A DNA stretch of 64,000 bases, taken from assembly GCF_010667685.1 (NCBI RefSeq), contig NZ_WHZW01000001.1:62001-126000 (forward strand), in the 5' to 3' direction. Of this stretch, positions 32,572 to 40,250 are shown in pieces (position 1 is the first letter of the stretch; each line of letters starts with the position of its first letter). The DNA is from Bifidobacterium aerophilum. GTDB taxonomy: Bacteria > Actinomycetota > Actinomycetes > Actinomycetales > Bifidobacteriaceae. Below the pieces are notes generated by a model, which ran no database searches, was not told where the DNA came from, and saw nothing but the letters and a program-made list of their open reading frames with translations. Both the position numbers and the translations under genes were made by a program.

Positions 32572-33300
32572 CTACTTGACGGCGACGAGCGCGACGTAGC
32601 TGCCTTCCCGGTATCCTTCCGCGACCGGCTCCGGCGAGTCGTTCTGGTAGATCAGGTGCCGTCGCAGCGTCTGCCAGGTGCGGAAGTCCGCGAATCCGGC
32701 CGATTCCAACAGTTCTCGGTAGGTTTCGGCCGTGCGCCAGTAGGTTTTGTGCGGCGTGTCGTCGCTGTACCAGCTGGCCTTCAGCACCTGCGAGACGTAT
32801 CCTCCGCCAGGCAGTTCGAACGACGCCTGCACCGCAAGTCCCAGCGCGCTGGCCGGAGGCACGTCGAGCAGGGCGAGCACGCCGCCCGGCCTGAGTTGCC
32901 GCCAGTGGGCGCGGAACAGATCACGCAGGTCCGTCTCGGTGATGAATCCGAACGCGCTGCCGTTGTAGAACACGGTGTCGAGCGAATCGTCGGCGAACGG
33001 CACGTCCTGCGCGAACGCTTCGATCACGTCGAATCCGCGGGCGCGGGCTTCGGCGGCGAGGTTAGCGGACGGTTCGACGATCCGGTCGACCACGAGTCCC
33101 CGTTCGCGCAGCGCGGCCTCGTACGAGCCGGTGCCGGCGCCCACGGATACGGCCCGGCCGATGCCGCGGGTGCCGTTCAACGTGATCGCGACGCGCAGCA
33201 GGTCGAGTTTCGACGCGAAGATGTTCGGATGGTCGCGTTCGAAATCGTCGAAGTACTCGCGGCGGAACGGGTCGGCCGTCAAGGTCGTCGAAGCCGTCAC
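32572..33300 (-). CDS. Class I SAM-dependent methyltransferase (paralogue 2), coupled to metK
   Basis: A 242-residue class I methyltransferase paralogous to the gene at 31258. Motif I is 'AVSVGAGTGSYE' (residues 50-61), followed by 'IVEPSANL' and 'VFYNGSAFGFITETDLRDLF'. No Cys is present. The GTG start at 33300 overlaps the metK stop (GTGA), so translation is coupled to SAM synthetase production. The substrate is unknown. The tight link with metK suggests high SAM demand or a pathway dedicated to SAM use (inference). Confidence 0.87.
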   Translation of the reverse strand: MTASTTLTADPFRREYFDDFERDHPNIFASKLDLLRVAITLNGTRGIGRAVSVGAGTGSYEAALRERGLVVDRIVEPSANLAAEARARGFDVIEAFAQDVPFADDSLDTVFYNGSAFGFITETDLRDLFRAHWRQLRPGGVLALLDVPPASALGLAVQASFELPGGGYVSQVLKASWYSDDTPHKTYWRTAETYRELLESAGFADFRTWQTLRRHLIYQNDSPEPVAEGYREGSYVALVAVK

Positions 33301-34490
33301 CTGACGTTCCTCAGCAGTTCCTCGACCTTGTCGGTGCGCTCCCAGGTGAAGTCGGCGTCATCGCGGCCGAAGTGGCCGTACGCGGCGGTCTTGCGATAGA
33401 TCGGGCGGCGCAGGTCGAGTTCGTCGATGATGGCGAGCTGGCGAAAGTCAAAGGTCTTGGCGACGGCTTCCTGGATCTTGGTGCGGTCCACGGTTTCGGT
33501 GCCGAACGTCTCGACGTCGATGGTGATCGGTCGGGCGACGCGGTTGAAGTAGCCGAGCTGGACCTGCGCGCGGCGGGCGAGGCCGGCGGCGACGATGTTC
33601 TTGGCTGCCCAGCGTGCGGCGTAGGCGGCGGAACGGTCGGGCTTGCGCGGGTCCTTGCCGGAGAACGCGCCGCCGCCGTGGCCGGCGATGCCGCCGTACG
33701 TGTCGACGATGATCTTGCGTCCGGTCAGACCGGCGTCGGCCTTCGGGCCGCCGTTGATGAACGCGGAGCGGTTGATGACGACCTCGGCTTCGGACGCGTC
33801 CACATCGAGCGTGGCGAGCACCGGTTCGAGGACCTCCTTGCGCACCTGTTCGCGCACGTCGTCGAGGGCGAGCTTGTCGGAGTGCTGCGTGGAGATGAGG
33901 ATGTGGCGGATGGCGCGCGGGTCGGTGATGTCGTCGTTCGCGTATTCGACCGAGACGAGGGTCTTGCCGTCCGGGCGCAGCAGCGGGATGATACCGTTCT
34001 TGCGCACGTAGGCGAGGCGTTCCGCGAGGCGGCTGGCCGCGTAGATCGGCAGCGGGAGCAGCGCCTTCGTGTCGTCGGACGCGTAGCCGACCATGAGGCC
34101 CTGGTCGCCGCCGAACGTGTTGTACGCCTCCTCCTTGCTGACCTTCTTGTCGTCGCCGTAGTTGCCCCATGCGCCGCCGTCGTTGCTGTCGAATTCGCGC
34201 GGACGGATGTTGTTGATCACGCCGGCGCCTTCCGGGTCGAGGCCGCTGGCCGCGTCGGTGTAGCCGATGGAGGCGATGGCCTTGCGCACGAGGGCCACGT
34301 GGTCGAGCGTCCTGGGCGCGGACACCTCGCCTTCGACGACGACGAGGCCGTCCTTGGCGGAGGTTTCGACGGCGACGCGCGAGTCGGGGTCAAGCTCGAG
34401 GTAGGCGTCGAGGATCGTGTCCGAGACGATGTCGCAGACCTTGTCGGGGTGGCCTTCGGTCACGGATTCGGAGGTGAGCAGTCTGGTCAT
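33297..34490 (-). CDS. metK: S-adenosylmethionine synthetase
   Basis: A 397-residue methionine adenosyltransferase making SAM from methionine and ATP. Motifs are 'SVTEGHPDKVCD' near the N-terminus (ATP site), 'FGGDQGLMVGYA' and the glycine-rich 'GGGAFSGKDPRKPDRS'. Length and sequence are normal for bacteria. The start at 34490 has AAGGGAA seven bases upstream; the frame is open further upstream but non-conserved. It leads an operon with methyltransferase 2 (4-base overlap). It is preceded by an unusual C/A-rich leader. With metNIQ upstream, it links methionine import to SAM production. Confidence 0.98.
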   Translation of the reverse strand: MTRLLTSESVTEGHPDKVCDIVSDTILDAYLELDPDSRVAVETSAKDGLVVVEGEVSAPRTLDHVALVRKAIASIGYTDAASGLDPEGAGVINNIRPREFDSNDGGAWGNYGDDKKVSKEEAYNTFGGDQGLMVGYASDDTKALLPLPIYAASRLAERLAYVRKNGIIPLLRPDGKTLVSVEYANDDITDPRAIRHILISTQHSDKLALDDVREQVRKEVLEPVLATLDVDASEAEVVINRSAFINGGPKADAGLTGRKIIVDTYGGIAGHGGGAFSGKDPRKPDRSAAYAARWAAKNIVAAGLARRAQVQLGYFNRVARPITIDVETFGTETVDRTKIQEAVAKTFDFRQLAIIDELDLRRPIYRKTAAYGHFGRDDADFTWERTDKVEELLRNVR

Positions 34491-34595
34491 GGGCGGGTTC
34501 CCTTCTATGGTGTGGTTGGTTCGGGTCGGTGGTCGGTGGTTTGGGTTGTTTGGTTGAGGTGGATGGTGGTGTGGTTGGTGTCGACTTGTGGTCAA
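34491..34595 (-). promoter_or_regulatory. C/A-rich, G-poor leader of metK
   Basis: In the mRNA sense (minus strand) about 100 bases consist almost only of C, A and some T, with repeated ACCA and CCAC runs and few G. Such unstructured C-rich, G-poor RNA is typical of Rho utilisation sites. No known SAM riboswitch fold is visible. Confidence 0.45.
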
Positions 34596-34653
34596 AATCT
34601 TGATGTACGGCGGTTTGCGGCGGACGACGACGAACCGTGACGGCTCGCGTCCG

Positions 34654-36054
34654 TCAGAACGTGGCGATGAACCGTTCGAGCGCCTGTTCGCCGAAGTGCA
34701 GCGCCTGGACCGGCACGCGTTCGTCGATGCCGTGGAACTGGGCGATGTAGCTGAACCCTTGCGGCACAAGCAGCGGGATGAATCCGCACGACTGCGCGCC
34801 GGGGTTGAGCTGGACGACGGCTTTGCTGTCGGTGCCGCCGGACGAAAGGAACGGCAGGACGACCGCGTCGGGGTCGAGCTCGCGCAGCACGCGGGTGATG
34901 CCGGTGAACAGTTCACCGTTCGGGTCGATCAGGTAGCCGTTGCTGCGGTGGATCGGGCTGATGTCGATGCCGTCGCCGGCGAGTTCCTTGAGCTTGCCGA
35001 ACACGACGTCCTCCCGGCCGGGCAGGGCGCGGCCGTCGACCAGCGCGCTGGCCTTGGCCGGCACGATGTTCACGGTGCTGCCCGCGTCGATCGAGCTGAC
35101 GTTGAACGTGTTGCTCAGCGACGATGCGATCCACGGTTTGGTGGCGCCGGCCGCGTCGATCAGTTTGCGCACGTTGCCGTCCGAGTACAGGTCGCCGTCC
35201 GCGACCTCGCCATCCCGCTTGTTGACGATCCGGTCCAGTCCGCCGAGCAGCGCGCGCGTCACCGGGTTGAGGTCGGCGGACCAACGGTAATCGGCGATGC
35301 GGGTCGCGGCCTTGGCCACGCGCACCACCGCGTTGTCGTGGTTGATCTGCGAGCCGTGTGACTGCGTGCCGCGCGCGTCGAGCCGGAACCACTGCACGCC
35401 TTTCTCGCCGACCTGCACGTAGTAGACGCGCCGTCCGTCGACGTAGTCGGAGAATCCGCCGGTCTCGCTGATCACGAATCCGATGTTCGCAAAGATGTCC
35501 GGGCGGTGTTCGGCTACCCAGTCGGAGCCGAGATGACCGCCGGCCTCCTCGTCGGGCAGCAGCACGAAGCGCACGTTGCGGCGCGGCGTGACGCCCCGCC
35601 TGACGAGCGAGCGGATCGCGGCGAGCGACATCGCGACCATGTTCTTCATGTCGACCGCGCCGCGGCCCCACACGCATTCGATGCCGTCCTCATCGGGCTG
35701 CACCACGCCGGCGAGCGGGTCGACCGACCAGTCGTCCGGATTGGCGGGCACGGTGTCGAGATGGCCGTGGATGAGCAGCGTCGGCAGGCTCGGGTCGGCG
35801 CCGGGGATGTCGGCGACGAGGATCGCGCGGTTCGGGGCGCTTTCGCTTAACGTCGGCTCGATGCCGACCTCGCGCAGCCGTTCGGCGGCCCATTCGGCGG
35901 CCGGACGCTCGTTGCAGGTGCCGTCACCGTTGTTGCGGGTGTCGAAACGGATGAGCCGGCGGGTCAATTCGACCGCTTCGGCCTGTGCTTCGGTGATGCC
36001 CGCCGCGGTTGCGCCCGCTGCGTCCGCGATGGTTGCGTCGGTGGTGTTCGTCAC
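34654..36054 (-). CDS. M20 family metallopeptidase (ArgE/DapE/CPG2-like)
   Basis: A 466-residue zinc-dependent M20 peptidase or deacylase. Metal ligands are visible in 'LIHGHLDTVP', 'WGRGAVDMKNM' and 'LLPDEEAGG', the catalytic base Glu being in the latter. The dimerisation lid includes 'GTQSHGSQINHDNAV'. It belongs to a branch different from the two M20D amidohydrolases in the window. The GTG start at 36054 is chosen because AGGGGGAA lies five bases upstream. Its promoter region carries a 24-bp palindrome shared with the SBP gene at 40251, suggesting coregulation with sulfur uptake. Release of Met or Cys from peptides or N-acyl forms is possible (inference). Confidence 0.9.
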   Translation of the reverse strand: MTNTTDATIADAAGATAAGITEAQAEAVELTRRLIRFDTRNNGDGTCNERPAAEWAAERLREVGIEPTLSESAPNRAILVADIPGADPSLPTLLIHGHLDTVPANPDDWSVDPLAGVVQPDEDGIECVWGRGAVDMKNMVAMSLAAIRSLVRRGVTPRRNVRFVLLPDEEAGGHLGSDWVAEHRPDIFANIGFVISETGGFSDYVDGRRVYYVQVGEKGVQWFRLDARGTQSHGSQINHDNAVVRVAKAATRIADYRWSADLNPVTRALLGGLDRIVNKRDGEVADGDLYSDGNVRKLIDAAGATKPWIASSLSNTFNVSSIDAGSTVNIVPAKASALVDGRALPGREDVVFGKLKELAGDGIDISPIHRSNGYLIDPNGELFTGITRVLRELDPDAVVLPFLSSGGTDSKAVVQLNPGAQSCGFIPLLVPQGFSYIAQFHGIDERVPVQALHFGEQALERFIATF

Positions 36055-36136
36055 GATGGTTCCCCCTGATGACCGAAATGGAAAGTCCCCTTGAATGTCC
36101 GCCGCGCATCCCCTGCATGGCGTTGATGTTGATTGC

Positions 36137-36165
36137 ATCGTATGGGACGATTACACCGTCGTCAA
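36137..36165 (-). promoter_or_regulatory. Predicted promoter of the M20 peptidase gene
   Basis: On the minus strand TTGACG (36160-36165) and TACGAT (36137-36142) are 17 bases apart. The 24-bp palindrome at 36172-36195 ends six bases upstream of the -35 box, a typical activator position. Confidence 0.65.
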
Positions 36166-36171
36166 CCCGGC

Positions 36172-36195
36172 AAAACCGCGGTTTTCCGCCGTTTT
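36172..36195. promoter_or_regulatory. 24-bp palindromic operator, copy 1
   Basis: AAAACCGCGG-N4-CCGCCGTTTT is an inverted repeat with 9 of 10 positions matching. Seven bases further lies AACC-TGA-GGTT (36202-36212). The same pair of elements recurs at 41537-41589. Confidence 0.6.
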
Positions 36196-36270
36196 CGTCA
36201 TAACCTGAGGTTTGGGCCGGTCATCGGGGCGAAATGTCGCAACCGTTCGGGAGGCACAGTCGGCACCTCG

Positions 36271-36313
36271 CTATAACCGGTGGCCGTCCGCCGGTATAAG
36301 CAGCGGGTATAGC
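36271..36313 (+). promoter_or_regulatory. Candidate operators upstream of the O-acetylhomoserine sulfhydrylase gene
   Basis: CTATAACCGG-N10-CCGGTATAAG (36271-36300) is an inverted repeat. It overlaps CGGTATAAG-CAGCGG-GTATAGC, which resembles the metN and cystathionine synthase upstream motifs. A -10-like TGG-TAGATT follows at 36395-36403. Confidence 0.45.
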
Positions 36314-36502
36314 GGAATGTCCCGTTCTAATTTTTGCGTGTATGCGACCATAAGTTTTCCCGATGATCGGCCCGGAATGGCGCAATGCCGGGCATGGTAG
36401 ATTGTGAGCCACCTGCCGGCGCGTACCGTTTTGCACCCGGCAATCACATCATCCGCATATTCCGACGACATCATGCGTCACACGTCATCATTGGGGGATT
36501 TC

Positions 36503-37810
36503 ATGACAGCAGATCATCGTTTCGGCACCGCGCAGGTGCACGCCGGGTACGATCCGGCCGCCAACCTGGATTCGGTCACGCCGGTCATCTATTCGAACGC
36601 CGCGTTCTGGCTGGAGAACTCGCAGCGCGGCCACGCGGTCGCCAACGGGGACACGCCGGGCTTCCTGTACTCGCGCGTCGCCAACCCGACCGTCGGTTTC
36701 CTGGAGAAGCGCATCGCCGAGCTCGACGGCGCGAAGGAGGCCGTCGCGTTCGCCTCGGGCATGGCGGCGATCAACGCGGCGCTGCTCAACGCGGCGGAGG
36801 GCGGCGGACGCATCATCGCCCCGTACGACATCTACGGCGGCACGTTCGACCTGCTGCGCACGCTGCTGCCGCAGTTCGGCGTGACGACCACGTTCGTCCG
36901 TGACATCAACGATCCAGCCGAGGTCGAAGCGCAGATCGGCGACGACGTCAAGGCGATCTTCGCCGAATCGGTGTCCAATCCGACCACCGTCGTCACCGAC
37001 GTGGACGCGCTGGCCGCGATCGCGCACCGGCACAACGTGCCGCTTATCATCGACAACACGCTGCCCACGCCCTACCTGTACCGTCCGCTCGAGCACGGCG
37101 CGGACATCGTCGTCTATTCGACCACGAAGGCGTTGAGCGGCCACGGCAACGCGATCGGCGGCGTGGTCACATCCGGCGACTCGTTCGACTGGGCGAACGG
37201 CCGCTACCCGCAGTTCACCACGCCCGAGTTCATCCTCGGCGAGGCGGCGGGCCGCGCGCCGCGCAGCTTCGTCGAGGCCGCCGGGCCGCTCGCGTTCATC
37301 CGTCGCATCCGGCTCAAGTACCTGCGTCTTGGCGGCGCGGTGCTCGGCTCGTTCGAGGCGTACCTGCAGCTGATCGGCCTGGAGACGCTCGGCGAACGCG
37401 TGTCCAAGGAGACGGCGTCGGCGGCCGCGGTGGCCGCGTTCCTGGCCCGCCAGACGCATGTGAGGAAGGTCAACTATTCGGCCCTGTCCGGCGACCCGCA
37501 GCATGAGCTGGTGGCCCGCGACTTCCCGAGCGGCATCGGATCGGTGCTGTCGTTCGAGCTGGAGGGCGGCGCCGAGCAGACGGCCGCGTTCATCAACCAT
37601 GTGAGGCTGTTCAGTTATCTGGCGAACATCGGAGACGCACGGTCGCTGATCGTCGACCCGGCGAACACCACGCACCGCGAGTTCACGCCCGAGGCGCGCG
37701 AGATCGCCGGGGTGACGCCCACGACGATCCGCCTGTCGATCGGACTGGAAGACCCGGACGATCTGATCGCCGACCTCACGCAGGCATTCGCCGCCACCTA
37801 TGGCGCCTGA
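36503..37810 (+). CDS. O-acetylhomoserine aminocarboxypropyltransferase (sulfhydrylase), paralogue 1
   Basis: A 435-residue PLP enzyme of the Cys/Met metabolism family. The long form, 'YSRVANPTVGFLEKRIAEL', 'NTLPTPYLYRPLEHGADIVVYS' and the PLP-Lys motif 'STTKALSGHGNAIGG' fit O-acetylhomoserine sulfhydrylase (homocysteine from O-acetylhomoserine and sulfide); the reaction is assigned by family only. It is paralogous to the gene at 43241. The start at 36503 has GGGGGA upstream; an in-frame ATG at 36473 is possible. It is divergent from the M20 peptidase across 448 bases full of palindromes. A perfect 18-bp-stem hairpin follows the stop. Confidence 0.88.
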   Translation: MTADHRFGTAQVHAGYDPAANLDSVTPVIYSNAAFWLENSQRGHAVANGDTPGFLYSRVANPTVGFLEKRIAELDGAKEAVAFASGMAAINAALLNAAEGGGRIIAPYDIYGGTFDLLRTLLPQFGVTTTFVRDINDPAEVEAQIGDDVKAIFAESVSNPTTVVTDVDALAAIAHRHNVPLIIDNTLPTPYLYRPLEHGADIVVYSTTKALSGHGNAIGGVVTSGDSFDWANGRYPQFTTPEFILGEAAGRAPRSFVEAAGPLAFIRRIRLKYLRLGGAVLGSFEAYLQLIGLETLGERVSKETASAAAVAAFLARQTHVRKVNYSALSGDPQHELVARDFPSGIGSVLSFELEGGAEQTAAFINHVRLFSYLANIGDARSLIVDPANTTHREFTPEAREIAGVTPTTIRLSIGLEDPDDLIADLTQAFAATYGA

Positions 37811-37839
37811 CCCGAGATCGTTCAATATCAGCCGATATC

Positions 37840-37886
37840 AACGAAACCTGGCATCGATCGCCGAAAGGTCGATGCCAGGTTTCGTT
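37840..37886 (+). terminator. Perfect 18-bp-stem hairpin after the sulfhydrylase gene
   Basis: AACGAAACCTGGCATCGA pairs fully with its complement around an 11-base loop, 29 bases after the stop. No T-run follows, so intrinsic termination is likely but not certain. Confidence 0.65.
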
Positions 37887-37964
37887 GCCTTCCGGGTCCC
37901 ATGCGCATGTTCTCCGATTCCCGGGCACGTGTCTCCCTTCCCAGCGCATTTTCTCCGTTACCCA

Positions 37965-38093
37965 GCGCAACTATTTCGGGAAATCATTCCCATCGTCCGG
38001 AAATAGTTGCACGGCCGGTTTCCCAGCGCAACTATTTCAGGAAATCGTCCTTATCATCCGAAAATAGTTGCACTGCCGAACTCCCAGCGCAAC
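37965..38093. repeat. Second array of 48-bp inverted repeats, period 61 bp
   Basis: Two full units at 37965-38012 and 38026-38073, each from GCGCAACTATTTC to GAAATAGTTGCAC (one base varies), plus a third left half-site at 38087. A degenerate half-site (CCAGCGCATTTTC) precedes the array near 37941. Unit starts are exactly 61 bp apart with 13-bp spacers ending in CCCA. It lies between convergent genes. Confidence 0.85.
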
Positions 38094-38137
38094 TATTTCC
38101 GGCAATCACAATCCCGACGGTCACAGCCGCAACAACG

Positions 38138-38169
38138 AAAAAGGGGGACGAGCGAACAGCTCATCCCCC
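38138..38169 (-). terminator. Terminator of the sulfonate-type ABC operon
   Basis: On the minus strand a GGGGGATGAG stem with one wobble position and a short loop is followed by TTTTT, 23 bases after the ATPase stop. Confidence 0.8.
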
Positions 38170-38191
38170 GGGCGGCGCAAACTCCGGCAGC

Positions 38192-39013
38192 CTACTCCCC
38201 GCCGTGCACGGTGAAGTGCAGGTCGGTCAGCAGCGCCTTGCGGTACGCGGTGAAGTCGTCGGACACGCGGTCGCGGTGCGCCAGGTCGATCGGCACGATC
38301 TTCTTGATGCGTCCGGGCCGCGGCGACATGATGACCACGCGGTTGCCGAGGTAGATCGCCTCGTCCACGTCATGCGTCACCAGGATCATCGTCATGTGGT
38401 ACTGCTCCCACAAGTCGAGCAGCCGGTCCTGCAGGTCGGCGCGGGTGAACGAGTCCAGCGCGCCCATCGGCTCGTCGAGCAGCAGCACCTCCGGGTGGTC
38501 GATCAGCGCACGCGCGATCGCCACGCGCTGCGCCATGCCGCCCGAGATCTGGTGCGGATACGCGTTCTCGAACCCGGTCAGCCCCACCTTGGCGAGGTAC
38601 TCGTCGACCTCGTCCTTGCGCTGCCTGTACACGCCCTGCGCCTTCAAACCGAACGCCACGTTCTCGCGCACGGTCAGCCACGGGAACAGGCTGCCCTGCT
38701 GGAACACGTAGCCGCGCTCCGGGTTCGGTCCGTCGACCGGGCGCCCCTTGAACGTCACCGTGCCGCGCTGCGGCTGGTCGAGTCCGGACACGAGCCGCAG
38801 CAGCGTGGTCTTGCCGCAGCCGGACGGGCCGATGATCGAGATCAGCTCGCCGCGGGCGATGTCGAGGTTCACGTCGGACAGCACCTGCACGACGTCGCCG
38901 TTGTCGGTCACGAAGTCGCGTTCGATATGGCTGATGGAGATCAGCGGCCGTTCGCCGGCGCGCTCGTCGGATCGCGCGACCGTTTCGACCGGGGATGTCA
39001 GTACGTCGCTCAT
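38192..39013 (-). CDS. ABC transporter ATPase, nitrate/sulfonate/taurine (NMT1) type
   Basis: A 273-residue ATPase close to SsuB/TauB. Walker A is 'GPSGCGKTT', the signature 'ISGGMAQRVAIARAL' and Walker B 'VLLLDEPMGALD', the latter being characteristic of this subfamily. The C-terminal 'VIMSPRPGRI' is also typical. The start overlaps the permease stop by four bases (ATGA). It is the last gene of an SBP-permease-ATPase operon. Among cysteine/methionine genes, a sulfonate or related sulfur source is likely; thiamine precursor or nitrate are alternatives. Confidence 0.9.
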   Translation of the reverse strand: MSDVLTSPVETVARSDERAGERPLISISHIERDFVTDNGDVVQVLSDVNLDIARGELISIIGPSGCGKTTLLRLVSGLDQPQRGTVTFKGRPVDGPNPERGYVFQQGSLFPWLTVRENVAFGLKAQGVYRQRKDEVDEYLAKVGLTGFENAYPHQISGGMAQRVAIARALIDHPEVLLLDEPMGALDSFTRADLQDRLLDLWEQYHMTMILVTHDVDEAIYLGNRVVIMSPRPGRIKKIVPIDLAHRDRVSDDFTAYRKALLTDLHFTVHGGE

Positions 39014-40170
39014 TTCACCAGTCCCTTCTGCCAGCGCAGCACGCGGCCGCGCACGAGTTCGATAAGTTTCATGATCAGCGAGAACAGCACGGCCATCACC
39101 ACGATCGCCGCGAGGATCTCGTTGTATGCGGACCAGACCTTCGCCTGGTCGATGTAGTAGCCGAGACCGCCCGGCTGGCCCATCATCTCGGAAATGATGA
39201 GCGTGAGGAACGACAGGCTGTTGGCCATGCCGATGCCGGTGAAGATGCTCGGCATCGCGTGCGGGATAGCCACGTGGAACAGGATGTACGGGGTACTCGC
39301 GCCGAGCGTGCGCGACGCCTCGACGAGCATCTTCGGCGTGCTTTGGATCCCCTGCGCGGTCAGGAACGCGACCGGGAACCACGAGCAGATCACGAGCAGG
39401 AACACGGCGGCGATGAACGGCGTCGGCATGAGCGTCAACGCGAACGGCATCCATGCGACGGCCGGGATCACGCCGGTGATCTTGAGCACCGGGAACACCC
39501 AGTAGTAGGCGCGTGAGAACCAGCCGATGAGCACGCCGGTGACCACGCCGAGGATCACGCCGACGATGAATCCGGCGGCGAACAGGCGCAGCGAGTAGAA
39601 CGTGTTGAGCGCGATGTAGTCGCCGCTGGTCAGGAACGGTTCGAGCACCTGCGCCGGGCCGGGAAAGAACGGCTGGGGCAGCGACTGGATCTTGGTGCCG
39701 GCGATGTCCCATGCGGCGAGCGCGAGGCCGGCCGCGAACCTGAATTGCGCGCGGTAGCGGAAACGGGCCGCGGCCGCCGGCTTGCGCGCATCGGCCAGTC
39801 CGATGGCGATGTAGACGAGCGCGAGGATGACCAGCAGTCCCTGGTACGCCTCCTGCCCGTTGAGGGCGAGGATCCACAGCTGGCCCTGTTTGAATTCGAC
39901 GGGGGCGATTTGCGGGACGAGGATGTTGGCCAGCAGCGCGATGACGAAGCCGGCGGCGGTGAACGCGACGACCAGCGGATACGGCAGGAAACGCAGCGCG
40001 ACCGTCGATCGCGCCGGCGAATGCGCGTCCGAGGCGGAGGCGACGGTGTTCGCGGCCGTGTTGCGGCGGCGGGTGAACAGCGGCGTCGGTTTGACGGCTG
40101 ACTGATCCCGCCCGGACCGGCGCGCTTGCGGGGCCGCGGATTCGGCGAGATCGACGGTGACGCTACTCAT
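39010..40170 (-). CDS. ABC transporter permease, sulfonate type, with N-terminal membrane extension
   Basis: A 386-residue permease, about 120 residues longer than the usual 250-270 of SsuC/TauC. The core lies in the C-terminal two thirds, with 'EASRTLGASTPYILFHVAIPHAMPSI' as the ATPase-coupling loop and 'LSFLTLIISEMMGQPGGLGYY'. The extra N-terminus holds a polar segment and at least two added hydrophobic helices ('PLVVAFTAAGFVIALLANIL', 'GLLVILALVYIAIGLA'). The start at 40170 has AGGAA seven bases upstream. A strong hairpin separates it from the upstream SBP gene. Confidence 0.9.
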   Translation of the reverse strand: MSSVTVDLAESAAPQARRSGRDQSAVKPTPLFTRRRNTAANTVASASDAHSPARSTVALRFLPYPLVVAFTAAGFVIALLANILVPQIAPVEFKQGQLWILALNGQEAYQGLLVILALVYIAIGLADARKPAAAARFRYRAQFRFAAGLALAAWDIAGTKIQSLPQPFFPGPAQVLEPFLTSGDYIALNTFYSLRLFAAGFIVGVILGVVTGVLIGWFSRAYYWVFPVLKITGVIPAVAWMPFALTLMPTPFIAAVFLLVICSWFPVAFLTAQGIQSTPKMLVEASRTLGASTPYILFHVAIPHAMPSIFTGIGMANSLSFLTLIISEMMGQPGGLGYYIDQAKVWSAYNEILAAIVVMAVLFSLIMKLIELVRGRVLRWQKGLVK

Positions 40171-40194
40171 ATGATGATTCCTTTCGGTATGTCA

Positions 40195-40233
40195 GGCCGG
40201 ACGCTTCCGTCATGCGTAGAGAAGCGTCCGGCC
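40195..40233 (-). promoter_or_regulatory. Intercistronic hairpin between SBP and permease genes
   Basis: A perfect 13-bp stem (GGCCGGACGCTTC with its complement) has a 13-base loop. Its position after the binding-protein gene suggests partial termination or 3' end protection, giving more binding protein than permease (inference). Confidence 0.6.
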
Positions 40234-40250
40234 GGACTACAGGCGATCGG

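Noticed and set aside
34491-34653. SAM riboswitch upstream of metK
   Set aside because: The leader is C/A-rich and unstructured; none of the stems or conserved cores of known SAM riboswitches could be found by eye.
37965-38093. CRISPR-like or tandem-gene interpretation of array B
   Set aside because: Two and a half units only, spacer 13 bp and nearly constant in part; frames translating the repeat are repetitive by construction.
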